Assembly: GCA_023853785.1 (NCBI GenBank)
Contig: JAJIRX010000655.1
Span: forward strand, 1 to 22,423
Length of the DNA stretch: 22,423 nt
Origin: Psilocybe azurescens
Lineage: Eukaryota > Basidiomycota > Agaricomycetes > Agaricales > Agrocybaceae
Direction of reading: 5' to 3'
Shown: positions 9,984-19,277 of the stretch, piece by piece
Position numbering within the stretch: position 1 is the stretch's first letter
How the letters are laid out: every line of letters starts with the position of its first letter
Notes under the pieces: generated by a model
What the model was told of the DNA's origin: nothing
Seen by the model: the letters and a program-made list of their open reading frames with translations, nothing else
The model's database searches: none
Program-made: the position numbers and the translations under genes

Positions 9984-12512
9984 ATGCCTGCTACTGTTAT
10001 TTGTGTCTGTACTGAGTGCAGACAGAAGTCCTTCAACAATAATGGAGTGCTACAGCCTGGACAGCAAGTTCAACCCAGAGCACGTCTCAGACATAAAAAG
10101 GCTGACCAGCTCAGAGCATCAGAGTCAGGTGACTCAGATTCCAATGACATTCCTATACTGCAACAACTTGGAGATCAAATATCCCATTCCCAGAAAGGTA
10201 TATAAGGCCTCTCTATTAGACCAGAACTGACATTGAATTATTATTATAGTCAATATGGATCTTCCAGTTACTTTTCTGGTGAAGATGATATGTCTTTTTG
10301 TTGTTTGGCTTCATACTCGCATGCATTTGAGCCATTCTGCATCAAACTATGTTCTTCAGGCTATTCATCTGTTTCTGGCAACACTGCTGAGGCTTGTTGA
10401 CACTGCTTTTGAGACTGAAGCTGGAATCAAGGTGTCTTTTGGGAAATTTGATATTCCTTGAGATGTTCGCTGCTTATTGGAAACATTGCATTGATCCAGA
10501 GCTCACACTTACCATCTGCTGTTCTAAATGCTTCCAATTATATCATTCTGGGTCTGCTATTCCTTCTCATTGTACTTGGAAAAAGTCACCTAGATCATGG
10601 CATGCTTGTAATACTCCATTATTTGAGATTAAAAGAACTTCTAAAGGTTCTAAACCAATACCTCGAATGTACTACACCACTCAGTCATTTTGTGCATGGC
10701 TTAAATTTTTCTATCTCAAGAAGTTATTGAAACTAGTTTGGAAAAACTTTCAAAGCCAATATTGATAATCCTGTTCCTATTGGTGGCATCATGAGTGACA
10801 TTCAGCATAGCCCTGGTTGGAGAAGCTTATATGCCACTTTTCCATCACCACGGAATTTGCAATTTGGACTCCATAACTTGCCTTATTGGGATCCAATAAA
10901 TCATATTATTCTTGGATACTTGCATAATTGGCTTGAAGGAATTTTACAACATCATTTAAGGAGTCTTTGGGGAATTGGAAGAGATGAAAAGGACAAAGAT
11001 AAAATCAAAGAATTAGAAAAAGAAGAAACTTGGACAGAAGAAGATATGTCTGATTCAGCTGATGAGCTGACTGATCTTCTGCTAGATATTCAAATTCATG
11101 AAAACTCAGATCAGAATATGGATTTGAATACTATGTCAGCAGTTGATCATGATATAGATGTGAAAGTTGAACAATTCCATTCAAGAAACATTACTCCTAC
11201 ACCTGACAATTATCGTCCATATTCTTTTGATGATGAACCAGAAGATCAAGCTGATCCAGATTATATTCCTATTGATGATTCTGTAATATTCAAATTTATG
11301 GATAATCAAATTGAGTCTATTAGAGACTGTATTCATGATGTTACTCTTCCTACATGGGCTCAATGACCTCCTGCAAATCTTGGAGAAGCTGGTCATGGAA
11401 AATTAAAAGCTCATGAATATCTTACACTATTCAGTACCATTTTTCCTCTGATTGTTCCAGAATTTTGGTATTTTCCAAATGCAACTTTACTTGATCAGGA
11501 ACATTTTAAATGTTTCTATAATCTGATTGCAGCAACAAATATCATATCATCCTTTAAGACATCCAATGCATCTGCTGATAAATTTATGGATCATTATATT
11601 GCATACCGTGAAGGTATCCAAAAGTTATTTCCATATCGTGCAGAAAGCCCAATCATCACTATGCAATGCATAATGGCTCCCTTCTCAAAACTTGGGGTCC
11701 TATGGTATCTTTTAGTGAATTTCCAGGCGGCGCTTAAATGGTTTGTTGCAGAATATCAAAACAAATAAATGAAGTAGAGATATGGCAGAAACTATGCTTC
11801 ATCAATTGTGTCATCAGAGTCAAATTACAGCTATGCTATCTGATGAAAAGGAATTAGAAAAGCTTGCAGCTATCCTTAATCCTACACATTCAAACTCAGT
11901 TGATTCTTTGACTTCTGCACCTCTAATCTGGAAATCAACTGATATTGCAAACAAAATTTCTTCAACACCACACATGTTTTCAAGCCAGTCATTATTTACT
12001 GAAGATAATTATTCTTCCCTCCTGCAATATCTTCATAATACTGGTCGTTCTTATAGGGCTTACAATGATTTTCCTCATCCTCTTGATGCAATAATTCTCC
12101 CTCCACTTGCTCAATGTCCTTTAGAGTTTCATCAGAGTGATCACACTTTCAGTTGCCATCATTCTCATTATGGAAATAGTGCTATTGTGTTCTATAATTC
12201 TCTCACTGGAATTCAAGATACAGGATTTATTAATGCTATTTGGCAATTGCCATTGGGTGTTGAAGTACAGGCATTTATTGAAGTGTCTCCACATCAATCA
12301 CTGGCTCCTGAGGATGAGGCAAAGGCACCTTTATTCATTATCCTGGTTTTGAAAGCCGAATTGTTGATGCCACCCCATCTGATGTTCAAATAATTATTGA
12401 GCCAGTACATATCACAACTCATTTGACAACCTTTAAGAGGCCTATTAGGACTTATGGTATTCAAAAGGAAACTTTAGTAGTCTGTTGGGCATTAAATAGA
12501 GGTAGAAGATGA
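9984..12512 (+). pseudogene. Tnp2-like CACTA transposase, catalytic middle missing, several stops
   Basis: The transposase would cut and join element ends in the nucleus. Exon 1 (9984-10197) starts MPATVICVCTECRQ, a zinc-type N-terminus. The intron 10198-10249 has an ACTGAC branch site. Exon 2 gives VVWLHTRMHLSHSASN and LQAIHLFLATLLRLV. Then come a Cys-rich motif (ICCSKCFQLY, HCTWK, HACNTPLF), SDIQHSPGWRSLYATF, and NLPYWDPINHIILGYLHNWL..HHLRSLWGIG. An acidic linker (11000-11290), HGKLKAHEYLTLFSTIFPL and a C-terminus ending ETLVVCWALNRGRR (TGA 12510-12512) follow. Family members carry about 150-200 residues, with the conserved DWFNP..NK..GK catalytic-region motif, between NLQFGL and HNLPYWDP. 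Here the two join directly near 10866-10872. Stops lie at 10459-10461 and 11364-11366, where the family has Arg (CGA to TGA), and at 11770-11772. One-base frame changes lie near 10480, 10708, 10755, 11735 and 12340. Family comparison is from memory. Confidence 0.75.
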
Positions 12513-12808
12513 TTTAGTACAGATATTTTTGTATACAAATAGTCAATTTTATCTTTTGCAATTTTTAATTGGGTCAAATATTATTTGGTTTACGATTGGG
12601 GTTCATCATTCTTTCTCACCCACCATCATCAACATTGCACTGCTTAGTGTAAGTTCTTTGCCTAGCCGAGGCTGGTGCCGCATAGGATGTAAACAGGGGA
12701 AGCGGAAGGGAAGGGGGAGACCCTCAGGAAGGGAGACCCACAAAGTATGTTGCCTTTTTTTTCTTTTTCTCTTTGAATGAATATCAGTTTAAATAGCATG
12801 TTTTCCTC
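12513..12808. other. Spacer between transposase and tandem array
   Basis: About 300 bases of T-rich DNA follow the transposase stop, with a short purine-rich patch at 12690-12742. I see no gene, RNA or inverted repeat here. Confidence 0.5.
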
Positions 12809-13760
12809 GCCACACAGCACAGCTGCTGCGTGGGTTCGCCCACCCCGGCCATTGTCTAGGTTTGCCCTCACCCGCCGTCATCTGCTTGCCACGCAGCAGC
12901 AGTGCTGCATGGGCCCCCACCCTCTCCGTTGTGTCAGGTTGCCCCTGCCCTGCTGCCATTTCGTCGCCACGCAGCACCACTGCTGCGTGGGGTCGCCCAC
13001 CTCGGTCATGTTGGGTCACCCCCATCTCGCCATTGTCTCTTTGCCATGCAGCAGCAGTGCTGTGTGGGGCCCCCACCTGCCGTCATCTCCTTGCCACGCA
13101 ACAGCAGTGCTGCGTGAGGCTCCCCAACCTCTCCATTGTGTCAGGTTGCCCCTGGCCCCGCTGTCGTCTCCCTCGCCATGCAGCACTGCTGCTGTGTGGG
13201 GCCACCCACCCCTCTGTTGTGTCATGCCACTGCCACCCCACCGTCATCTTGTCGCCACGCAGCATCAATTTAGCTGGGTGGGTCACCTACCCCACCCCAC
13301 TGTCGTCTTCTGGCCATGCAGCTGAAGTGCTGCATGGCCCACCCGTGCCCCACTGTTATCTCATAGCCATGCAGTGAAAGTGTTGCGTGGTTTGCTGACC
13401 CTCTATTGTCTTGGTTTGCCCCACCCGCCCGTCGTCTCATTGCCACGCAGCAGCGGTGCTGCATGGGGCCGCCCACCTTCTCCGTTGTGTCATGTTACCC
13501 CCACCCCGCTGCTGTCTCCTCACCACACAGCAGCAGTGCTGCGTGGGGCTGCCCACCCTCCGTCGTCTTGGTTCGCCTCACCCTGCCCCACCGTTGTCTC
13601 CTTGCCACGCAGCATCAATTTAGCTGTGCAGGTCACCCACTCCACACCCACCGTTGTCTTCTCACCATGCAGCTGAAGTGCTGCATGGCCTACCCGCACC
13701 CCACCATTATCTTGTAGCCACGGCAAAAGTGCTGCGTGGTTTGCTGACCCCGTCATTGTC
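12809..13760. repeat. GC-rich array of about 14 hairpin-containing units inside the CACTA element
   Basis: Each unit of about 50-80 bases starts with a near-palindrome of the form GCCACGCAGCA-GCAG-TGCTGCGTGG, followed by a C-rich spacer (GCCCACC..GTTGTGTCAGGTTGCC and variants). Unit starts fall near 12809, 12888, 12967, 13043, 13094, 13175, 13253, 13312, 13366, 13442, 13521, 13602, 13664 and 13717. The block from 13253 (with CATCAATTTAGC, then AGCTGAAGTGC, then a variant before TTTGCTGACCC) repeats from 13602, a higher-order period of 349 bases. It lies between the convergent 3' ends of the two element ORFs and keeps CpGs, unlike the transposase. Open frames exist on both strands in several phases, as expected of a repeat, so I do not call it coding. 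Confidence 0.88.
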
Positions 13761-15140
13761 TTCTGGGTACACTTACAGTAGTCATCACATACATTTCTGG
13801 AATAAATACATATATATATTTTTCTATGTTCTGTGAGTAAGGAAAAATGTAAAAGGAATTGTCTAAGCTGAAGAATTTTCATTGCCACTGTGGCCACTGG
13901 GCCCCGCCTCCTCTTCTTCAGTATCCATATTGTCAAAATTGTCTGGGGTGGGGTCTCCTCATCAGTACTGATCTCCGGTTCCTCGTCTTCATCCTGAGGT
14001 AAAAGGGGGAAGAGCATTCACTCAATCTGCTTGTCTGTGGGCATGTCATACTGCTCCAGGACAGCATCACCATATTTCAGCATGAATTTTGCTTGTGAAA
14101 GATCCATGCATTTTTGCAATCTTTCCATGTCTTGCACATGTCAAGTTTAGCATGAATACCACAGAATTTGGATAACAAGAAGCATACATCTGATCTGCGG
14201 TCATATACAAGAGAGAGTTCAACATTGGCAGCTACTTTGCCTGGTGAACATTCTTCAGTTTTCAAGATATTCTGCATAGAGGAAAAAACAAAGGAACGGT
14301 AGAGACATCAAAGTAGGGCAAAGTTAGGAAGAAAGCTCAAGGTGACTGGAAAATGACTGTATCCGCCAGCAATAGAAATCTGTTTGAAGGTCTTGAGAGC
14401 AATATGCTCATGTAGCAGATTATACATGGATTCAGGATTGTTGCCAGCAATATCAGGTGCCCATGACAAAAGACCCATCTGGATGACTGAGCTGAACATG
14501 AGATGGTGAAATTCTTCAGGTGTGCGGGAAATATCTTTTGCAATTTGCCCATCAGGAGAAAGTGAAGAGCGGAGCTCATAGACCTTAGTATTAACCGCAA
14601 AGAGGGTTGAAGCATTGTTGACAAGACTGGCAGTGACTGAAGCTGCAAGCTGGCTTTCAGAATTAAAGCATACATTGTACTGAGCCATAGTAGCAGCAGA
14701 AATCCTGGAAAGCAGTGTACTTTACAGTGCCCCCATTTTCCGTTGGACTCCAACGGACTTTCACCAGACCCAGCCAATTCCGATGAACCTTGCTGGACAG
14801 TCCGTTGGACTTGAAAAAATTCCGCTACCAGTCCAGTCAGAGTCCGGCCAAATTCCGGTCAAAGTCTGGTCAAGTTACTTCAAGACAGAAAACAGGTGAA
14901 CTGGCCGGACTGTCCAGTCCGTTAGACTTCTGTTGGACTTCCAGTGGACTTCCACCGGACTCTCAGCACTTAATTAGACCAGATCCAAGAGTGCTCTGTC
15001 CAGTGGAGTCCAGTGGATGTCCAGTGGATGTCCAGTGGACTGTCACTGGTTTAATTGCAGACTTGGGAGGGGAGTTAGGGACAGTCACAGTGTTCTTGGA
15101 AGCTTTGGGAGCCATATTAAGGAAGCTAGGTCACTAGGAT

Positions 15141-15354
15141 AATACTTCAATCTTATCTTTAATTCATGTAACAATGTAATATAATATATTGAAAACTATA
15201 TACTACATTATTATCTGACTTTGTGAATTTCACTAAGTCCAACTTTAAATTCACATGGAATCCAATTGGATTCCAACTGGAATACTTTAATCTTAGCTTA
15301 AATTTATGTGACAATGTAATATAATATATTAAAAACTATATACTACATGATTAT
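15141..15354 (+). repeat. Direct repeat of about 73 bp in element copy 1
   Basis: 15141-15213 and 15281-15354 share AATACTT.AATCTTA and CAATGTAATATAATATATT followed by AAAACTATATACTACAT. Element copy 2 has a single equivalent at about 20901-20967. A purine-rich, A-dominated tract follows at 15360-15430. Confidence 0.8.
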
Positions 15355-15435
15355 ATACAGGTAAAAATAAAATAAAAACATAATAAAAAGAAACAAAAAA
15401 GAAAAAAAAGAAAAAAAGAACAGAAAAGGGGGCGG

Positions 15436-17122
15436 TGTCATACACTAATTTTTATTGGATATGAGATTTATCTATAAGCTTAGAGCATCTGTCTTGACTC
15501 CCATTGCATGCAGAAGCCAGGGTTATTATTTCGCATTTTTATCTGAAGCACATCCTCAATATTCAACGTCAAAGCCCATTCACAGTCCACTTCAAGCTCC
15601 ATTCCAACTTTCAATCTCCACTTCAACCATTTGATCAGTTACATTCCCTATCAATGATTCAATCGTCTATCTATTTCGAACCTCAAGGCTATGCGCAGAT
15701 TATTCTTGGACATCATTCCTATCCATCCTAGTACGCACAGCACTGCACAGCATCATATATCACCATTGTCATCAGCATTTGATCATCTACAACTATTTGG
15801 TCCTTAACTGGATTCCACATATGCAGCAAATCTTTGTCTCACTCAGCAGTTTTGGTAATGGATGACTGAGCTGTGCCATGAATAGACTGGTTCTATTCAT
15901 TAGCATGGTACTTGTTCGCTATTTTGGCTCCTTTTCTATTGTCTGACACTTTCATATGATTGATCCTTCTTTCCTTTTGTCATTCTTGCTTATTGTACTT
16001 ACTCAGCTTCGCTTCTTTCTTACTCATCTCACTTCGCTTTTCATAATCCTGCTTATACTTCTTACTCATCCTATGTTACTTACTTACTCATCCTTCTATT
16101 TTTCACTCCTAAACTCCGTCAGCCTTCAATCTATTGTATGTAGTTGACAGATGGGACTACTGGGTGTCGTTCTACAGAATGATTAGTATAGTTTGGACAC
16201 TTGATCTCTTTTAAATATTTTTCTATGTTCTCTGGTATATAAACCATGTATTAGTATTGCTTGGAATACAAGGAAGTTACAAGCCCCAACTTTCTTCACA
16301 GCAAAGATTTCAAGTTATCAAGTACTCAGTCCAGCACTCCAAGCACGCATTCAATCAATCTCTATCAATATTCAGCACGAAATTCAACAATCACTCCAGT
16401 TATTCAAGACGTTCATCAGAGGGTAGACCAGCCTATCCAACCACTCTCGCTCTCTCATCACAGAGAATTTTGTCCAGTTCATTTCGATCCTACCATCCTC
16501 CAGACCCTTCATTCTTCCTCTACATCAAGATCCTCAACTCCCCATCGCTTCTATTGCTCCAGAATATTTTTATTCAGCAATCTTGGTCTTGTTGTCATCT
16601 TCATCCATCGCCCTAGTCATCCCTCATTCACTTCACCGCTCTGTTTGATTTTTTGGTTCAAGAATATTGCACAATCCTTCACCATCTATCACTCCAGGCC
16701 GCTCAAGCCATTACTCCATCAGCAGGCTTTACTTCTAGCTTTGCAGACACTGCAGACTCGATTGAAGCGCATTAGGATCAAGACTACATTCTCACTCCTG
16801 CCCCGTATCAATCCCTACAATTTATCTAGTCATTTGGCCCTCCACAGTCATCACTCTTCGTTCACACCGCTCTACCCTAATCAAGTTGGGTTGCTTCCTC
16901 CCAGTAAATACTCAAGGGCATTTTATATTCCCTCATCCATTCCTCCTCCTTCATACGTCCCTGCCCTCCTCAGACCACATACATCTACACAACCTAGTGG
17001 CAAAGCCAGCCCTCACTTTAACTCAACAGGAAGAGAGTCGTCTTATCTAGTCTAGACCATTCCTCTCTGGTTTGTGTTTTGGTTGTCGATTTATATATCA
17101 AATCACACACTCACGTAGTTCA
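15436..17122 (+). mobile_element. Candidate solo LTR (about 1.69 kb)
   Basis: The block starts TGTCATACAC, ends GTAGTTCA (TG..CA ends as in LTRs), and is flanked by GCGG at 15432-15435 and 17123-17126. A TATATAAA box lies at 16236-16243, as in the promoter of an LTR. Element copy 2 lacks this block, consistent with a later insertion in copy 1. Weak points: the flanking repeat is only 4 bp, the ends were chosen by eye, and 1.69 kb is long for a fungal LTR. The 264-codon open frame at 16261-17055 is Ser/His/Pro-rich with no known motif and is probably not a gene. Confidence 0.35.
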
Positions 17123-17127
17123 GCGGA

Positions 17128-17930
17128 AGGTACATTGGTGGTGTTGTTGTCCGTGTTATCAATGTTGTGGTCAGCCGTACCCATCATTTTATGTGTTGGT
17201 GTCGCCATCAGGTGTTGTCGTCAGCCATACCCACTGTGGTATGCGTCGGTGTCGTCATCAGTGTCGTCCATACGTGTTGTGGTACGCGTCGCTGCCGTCA
17301 TTGCGTGTCGGGGTTGTCTCTGTTGTCCTTGCTGTTGCTGTGGTGGTACGTGTCATTGCAGTCCGTACCTGTTGTGGTACGTGTCCGTGTTGTCATCCGC
17401 CATGCCTGTCCTGGTACCCGTCGGGTGCCTTCATCGCGGGTCATCACAGTCCATACCTGTCGCGAGTACGTGTCCGTGTTGTCGTCGCGTGTTGTCATCC
17501 TCCCTGTTGTCCTGGCCTTTGCCATTGCTGTGGTGGTATCTGTCAGTGCTGTCCTTGTCCTCGCCCTCGCCCTTGTCCTTGTCCTTGCTGCCGTCCTTGC
17601 CCTTGCCCTTGCCACCGTCCTCGTTCTTGTTCTTGCCCTTGCCGCCGTCCCGTTCTCACTCTCGCCGCCATCCTTGTGCTCGCCCTTGCCCTTGCCCTTG
17701 CTGCCGTCCTCGTTCTTGCCCTTGCCCCTGCCGCCATCCTCGTTCTCGCTCTCGCTCTCACCGCCGTCCTTGTCCTCACCTCACCCTCGCTGCCATTCTC
17801 GTTCTCGCTCTTGCCCTTGCTGCCGTCCCGTTCTCGCCCTTGTCCTTGTCCTTGTCCTCGCCCTCGCAGTCCTCGTTGTGGTCCTCGTCTGCATCCATGT
17901 TGTCGCCGTCACAGTTGTCCTCATCAGTGT
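17128..17930. repeat. A-poor degenerate repeat block of element copy 1
   Basis: The first half (about 17128-17530) is a loose 50-60-base repeat around TTGTGGTACGTGTC..GTTGTCGTC. The second half (about 17530-17930) is runs of CTTGCC, CTCGCC, CTTGTC and GCCGTC hexamers. The + strand is nearly free of A over hundreds of bases. Open frames up to 378 codons cross it in all three + phases and are artefacts of composition. The equivalent block in copy 2 is 20968-21690. Confidence 0.8.
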
Positions 17931-18159
17931 GGCCGTCGCAGCCGTTCTTGTCCTCTGTCGCATTGGGTTGGCTCTTGCCTGGCTCCGACCAACGAGGTGG
18001 TGGTGGTGGTGGAAGGAAAAGGGTTGGGGTTGGAATCAACAACGGCCTGACGTGGCATCAACATGTCACGTGCAGCGTTGTTGTTTGGCCTGTGCCGAGC
18101 AGTGCTGAGAATTTCAGCTGCATTAGTATGTATTTAACTAATTTTTTTATTTTTCATAA

Positions 18160-18242
18160 GCCTTTGTGGCTCAGTTGGTTTATCCCGCTTGTGTTCGGTG
18201 TTCTCTGATGCCCAAGTTCAATTCTCATTCGTGTTTTTTTTT
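18160..18242 (+). ncRNA. tRNA-derived pol III unit (SINE-like or fossil tRNA)
   Basis: A perfect A box TGGCTCAGTTGG (18167-18178) and a B box GTTCAATTC (18216-18224; consensus GTTCRANNC) lie 37 bases apart, in the right order and spacing, after GCCTTTG, and a run of nine T (18234-18242) follows as a pol III stop. The acceptor, D and T stems do not pair properly, so it is not a working tRNA. This is the pattern of a tRNA-derived SINE head or a decayed tRNA. Copy 2 of the element has no equivalent here. Confidence 0.5.
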
Positions 18243-19220
18243 CTATACTAGTATAAATTATAATAAAAGGACAGTAAAGACCTCGAACAACCCTGTGCTT
18301 GCTGTCCATTGGACTTCCATTGGTCCTGTCCAGTCATTTCCAGTGGACTTTGACTGCTGGTTTGGTATTATTCCAGTGGACAGTCCGTTGGACTTGTAGT
18401 CCAGTTGGACATTCACCGGAATCTCACCGGAAATTTTCAGCAGTCCTAGACCAGAAAAATTGTCATTCTGAATATCGAAAGTCCGACAGAGTCCAACCCG
18501 GAGTCCGACCAAAAAATGGGGGCCATGTAAAGACCTCGGAAGGCACAGATTTATGGGTAGTCAGACCCCAGAGTGCACGGATATGGGTCTCGAGAGCAAG
18601 CTAAAATCATTGCAGATTGTGAGTCTTATTTCACTGAAAAAAATAATATACATTGCCTTTGTCTTTGAAGCCTCAGGAGGAATATCCTTCTTCTTAGTAT
18701 GCCAGTCATTTGCCTTCCTGGGTTTGAAACTCTCTCTTTGCATGGAGAGCAAAGGGAGATGGCACTGCTTTGTCAGGCTTTCTTTGATGTATTACTAGGA
18801 CCACCTTCTGCATTGTCAGCATTATCCTCACCAGGCTCAGGATCTTGATTGATGGGCTCTGATTGTGGCTGTACAGGGAGGTGCTTCCGTTTGAGTGGTC
18901 AGCCAGAAATAGAATTAGTTTGAGAAGTAGTTGAGTTGGAGGGATTTGCATTCCCAAATGGTACATCAGACACTTGGGGAGATGGTGGAAGGGAAGAAAG
19001 TAATCTTACCAGACCTCATTCTGGCTCCCAACGACATGCAAACTTGCCTTGCTGCAGTTTGACAATGCTTGGCAATTCAGATTTTACTTTCTTTGTTGTC
19101 ATTCGGCCAACTTTTGGTGCGAATAGTTCACACACTCACATGTTTTAAATAATTTTATAATTTAAATTAGTCTGTATTACTAATACCATTCACCATTGCA
19201 CCACTGTTGCACCACTGTCA

Positions 19221-19274
19221 CACAAGGGGATGGACCCAGTTGAAAATCAACTGGGCTGGACTTTACCCCTAGTG
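19221..19274 (-). repeat. Right terminal inverted repeat of the CACTA element, containing a hairpin
   Basis: Its inner palindrome is CCCAGTTGA (19235-19243) and TCAACTGGG (19247-19255), loop AAA. Compared with the left end, both stem arms changed so that pairing is kept. TCA at 19275-19277 is the target duplication. Confidence 0.9.
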
Positions 19275-19277
19275 TCA

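Larger units (their letters stand above)
14715..18537. mobile_element. DNA transposon with 8-bp target duplication, copy 1 (3823 bp)
   Basis: Left end GTGTACTTTACAGTGCCCCC and right end, read inward, GAGGTCTTTACATGGCCCCC continue as CATTTT and form an imperfect terminal inverted repeat of about 25 bp. Flanks are GGAAAGCA (14707-14714) and GGAAGGCA (18538-18545), 7 of 8 identical. Copy 2 at 20400-22387 has the same ends. The first roughly 430 and last roughly 260 bases are packed with GTCC/GGAC motifs in both directions, including the palindrome CCGTTGGA-C-TCCAACGG at 14740-14756. The interior holds an A/T-rich duplicated segment, a candidate solo LTR, a strongly C/T/G repeat block and a tRNA-like unit, and no recognisable transposase, so it is non-autonomous. 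The superfamily is undecided: hAT, P and Kyakuja-Dileera-Zisupton elements all make 8-bp duplications. Confidence 0.85.
13863..19102 (-). pseudogene. Companion ORF of the CACTA element, split by a nested transposon
   Basis: Family not recognised. Reading leftward, exon 1 starts at 19102 (MTTKKVKSELPSIVKLQQGK, then FACRWEPE) with a TGA at 19016-19018 and donor GTAAG after 19010. A second part (about 19000-18720) gives SDVPFGNANPSNSTTSQ, the basic patch PLKRKHLP and an acidic EPGEDNADNAEGG, with TGA stops that would be CGA before deamination. After the inserted transposon (14715-18537) the gene resumes at a TTCCAG acceptor: MAQYNVCFNSESQLAASV.. (14688-14308), then about 14277-14080 (VELSLVYDRRSDVCFLLSK), then an acidic tail DEDEEPEISTDEETPP. 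A one-base shift at G4 13945-13948 leads to DNMDTEEEEAGPSGHSGNEN and TAG at 13863-13865. Basic and acidic patches suggest a nuclear protein. It may be a DNA-binding partner like TnpA of plant CACTA elements, but this is inference. Confidence 0.55.
9708..19274. mobile_element. CACTA (EnSpm) DNA transposon, 9567 bp, with TCA target duplication
   Basis: Left terminus CACTGGGGGCAAAGTCC (9708) and right terminus, read inward on the minus strand, CACTAGGGGTAAAGTCC (19274) form 54-bp inverted repeats with 47 matches. They are flanked by TCA at 9705-9707 and 19275-19277. CACTA ends and a 3-bp duplication are diagnostic of the EnSpm/CACTA superfamily. Contents: a plus-strand transposase (9984-12512), a GC-rich tandem array (12809-13760), and a minus-strand companion ORF (19102-13863) interrupted by a different transposon (14715-18537). 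Without that insertion the element would be about 5.7 kb. The transposase region is CpG-poor and carries CGA to TGA-type stops, so this copy is unlikely to move by itself. Confidence 0.88.

Noticed and set aside
12777..13717. Several open frames of 60-182 codons on both strands
   Set aside because: They lie in the GC-rich hairpin array, overlap in multiple phases and repeat the same peptide; this is a repeat, not a gene.
16261..17055. 264-codon open frame
   Set aside because: Within the candidate LTR; Ser/His/Pro-rich with no motif and no equivalent in element copy 2.
17072..18208. Open frames of 313-378 codons rich in Cys, Pro, Ser, Leu and Arg
   Set aside because: All three + phases are open because the block lacks A and so lacks stop codons; no domain or start context.
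18160..18231. Functional tRNA gene
   Set aside because: Acceptor, D and T stems do not pair; only the internal promoter boxes are preserved.
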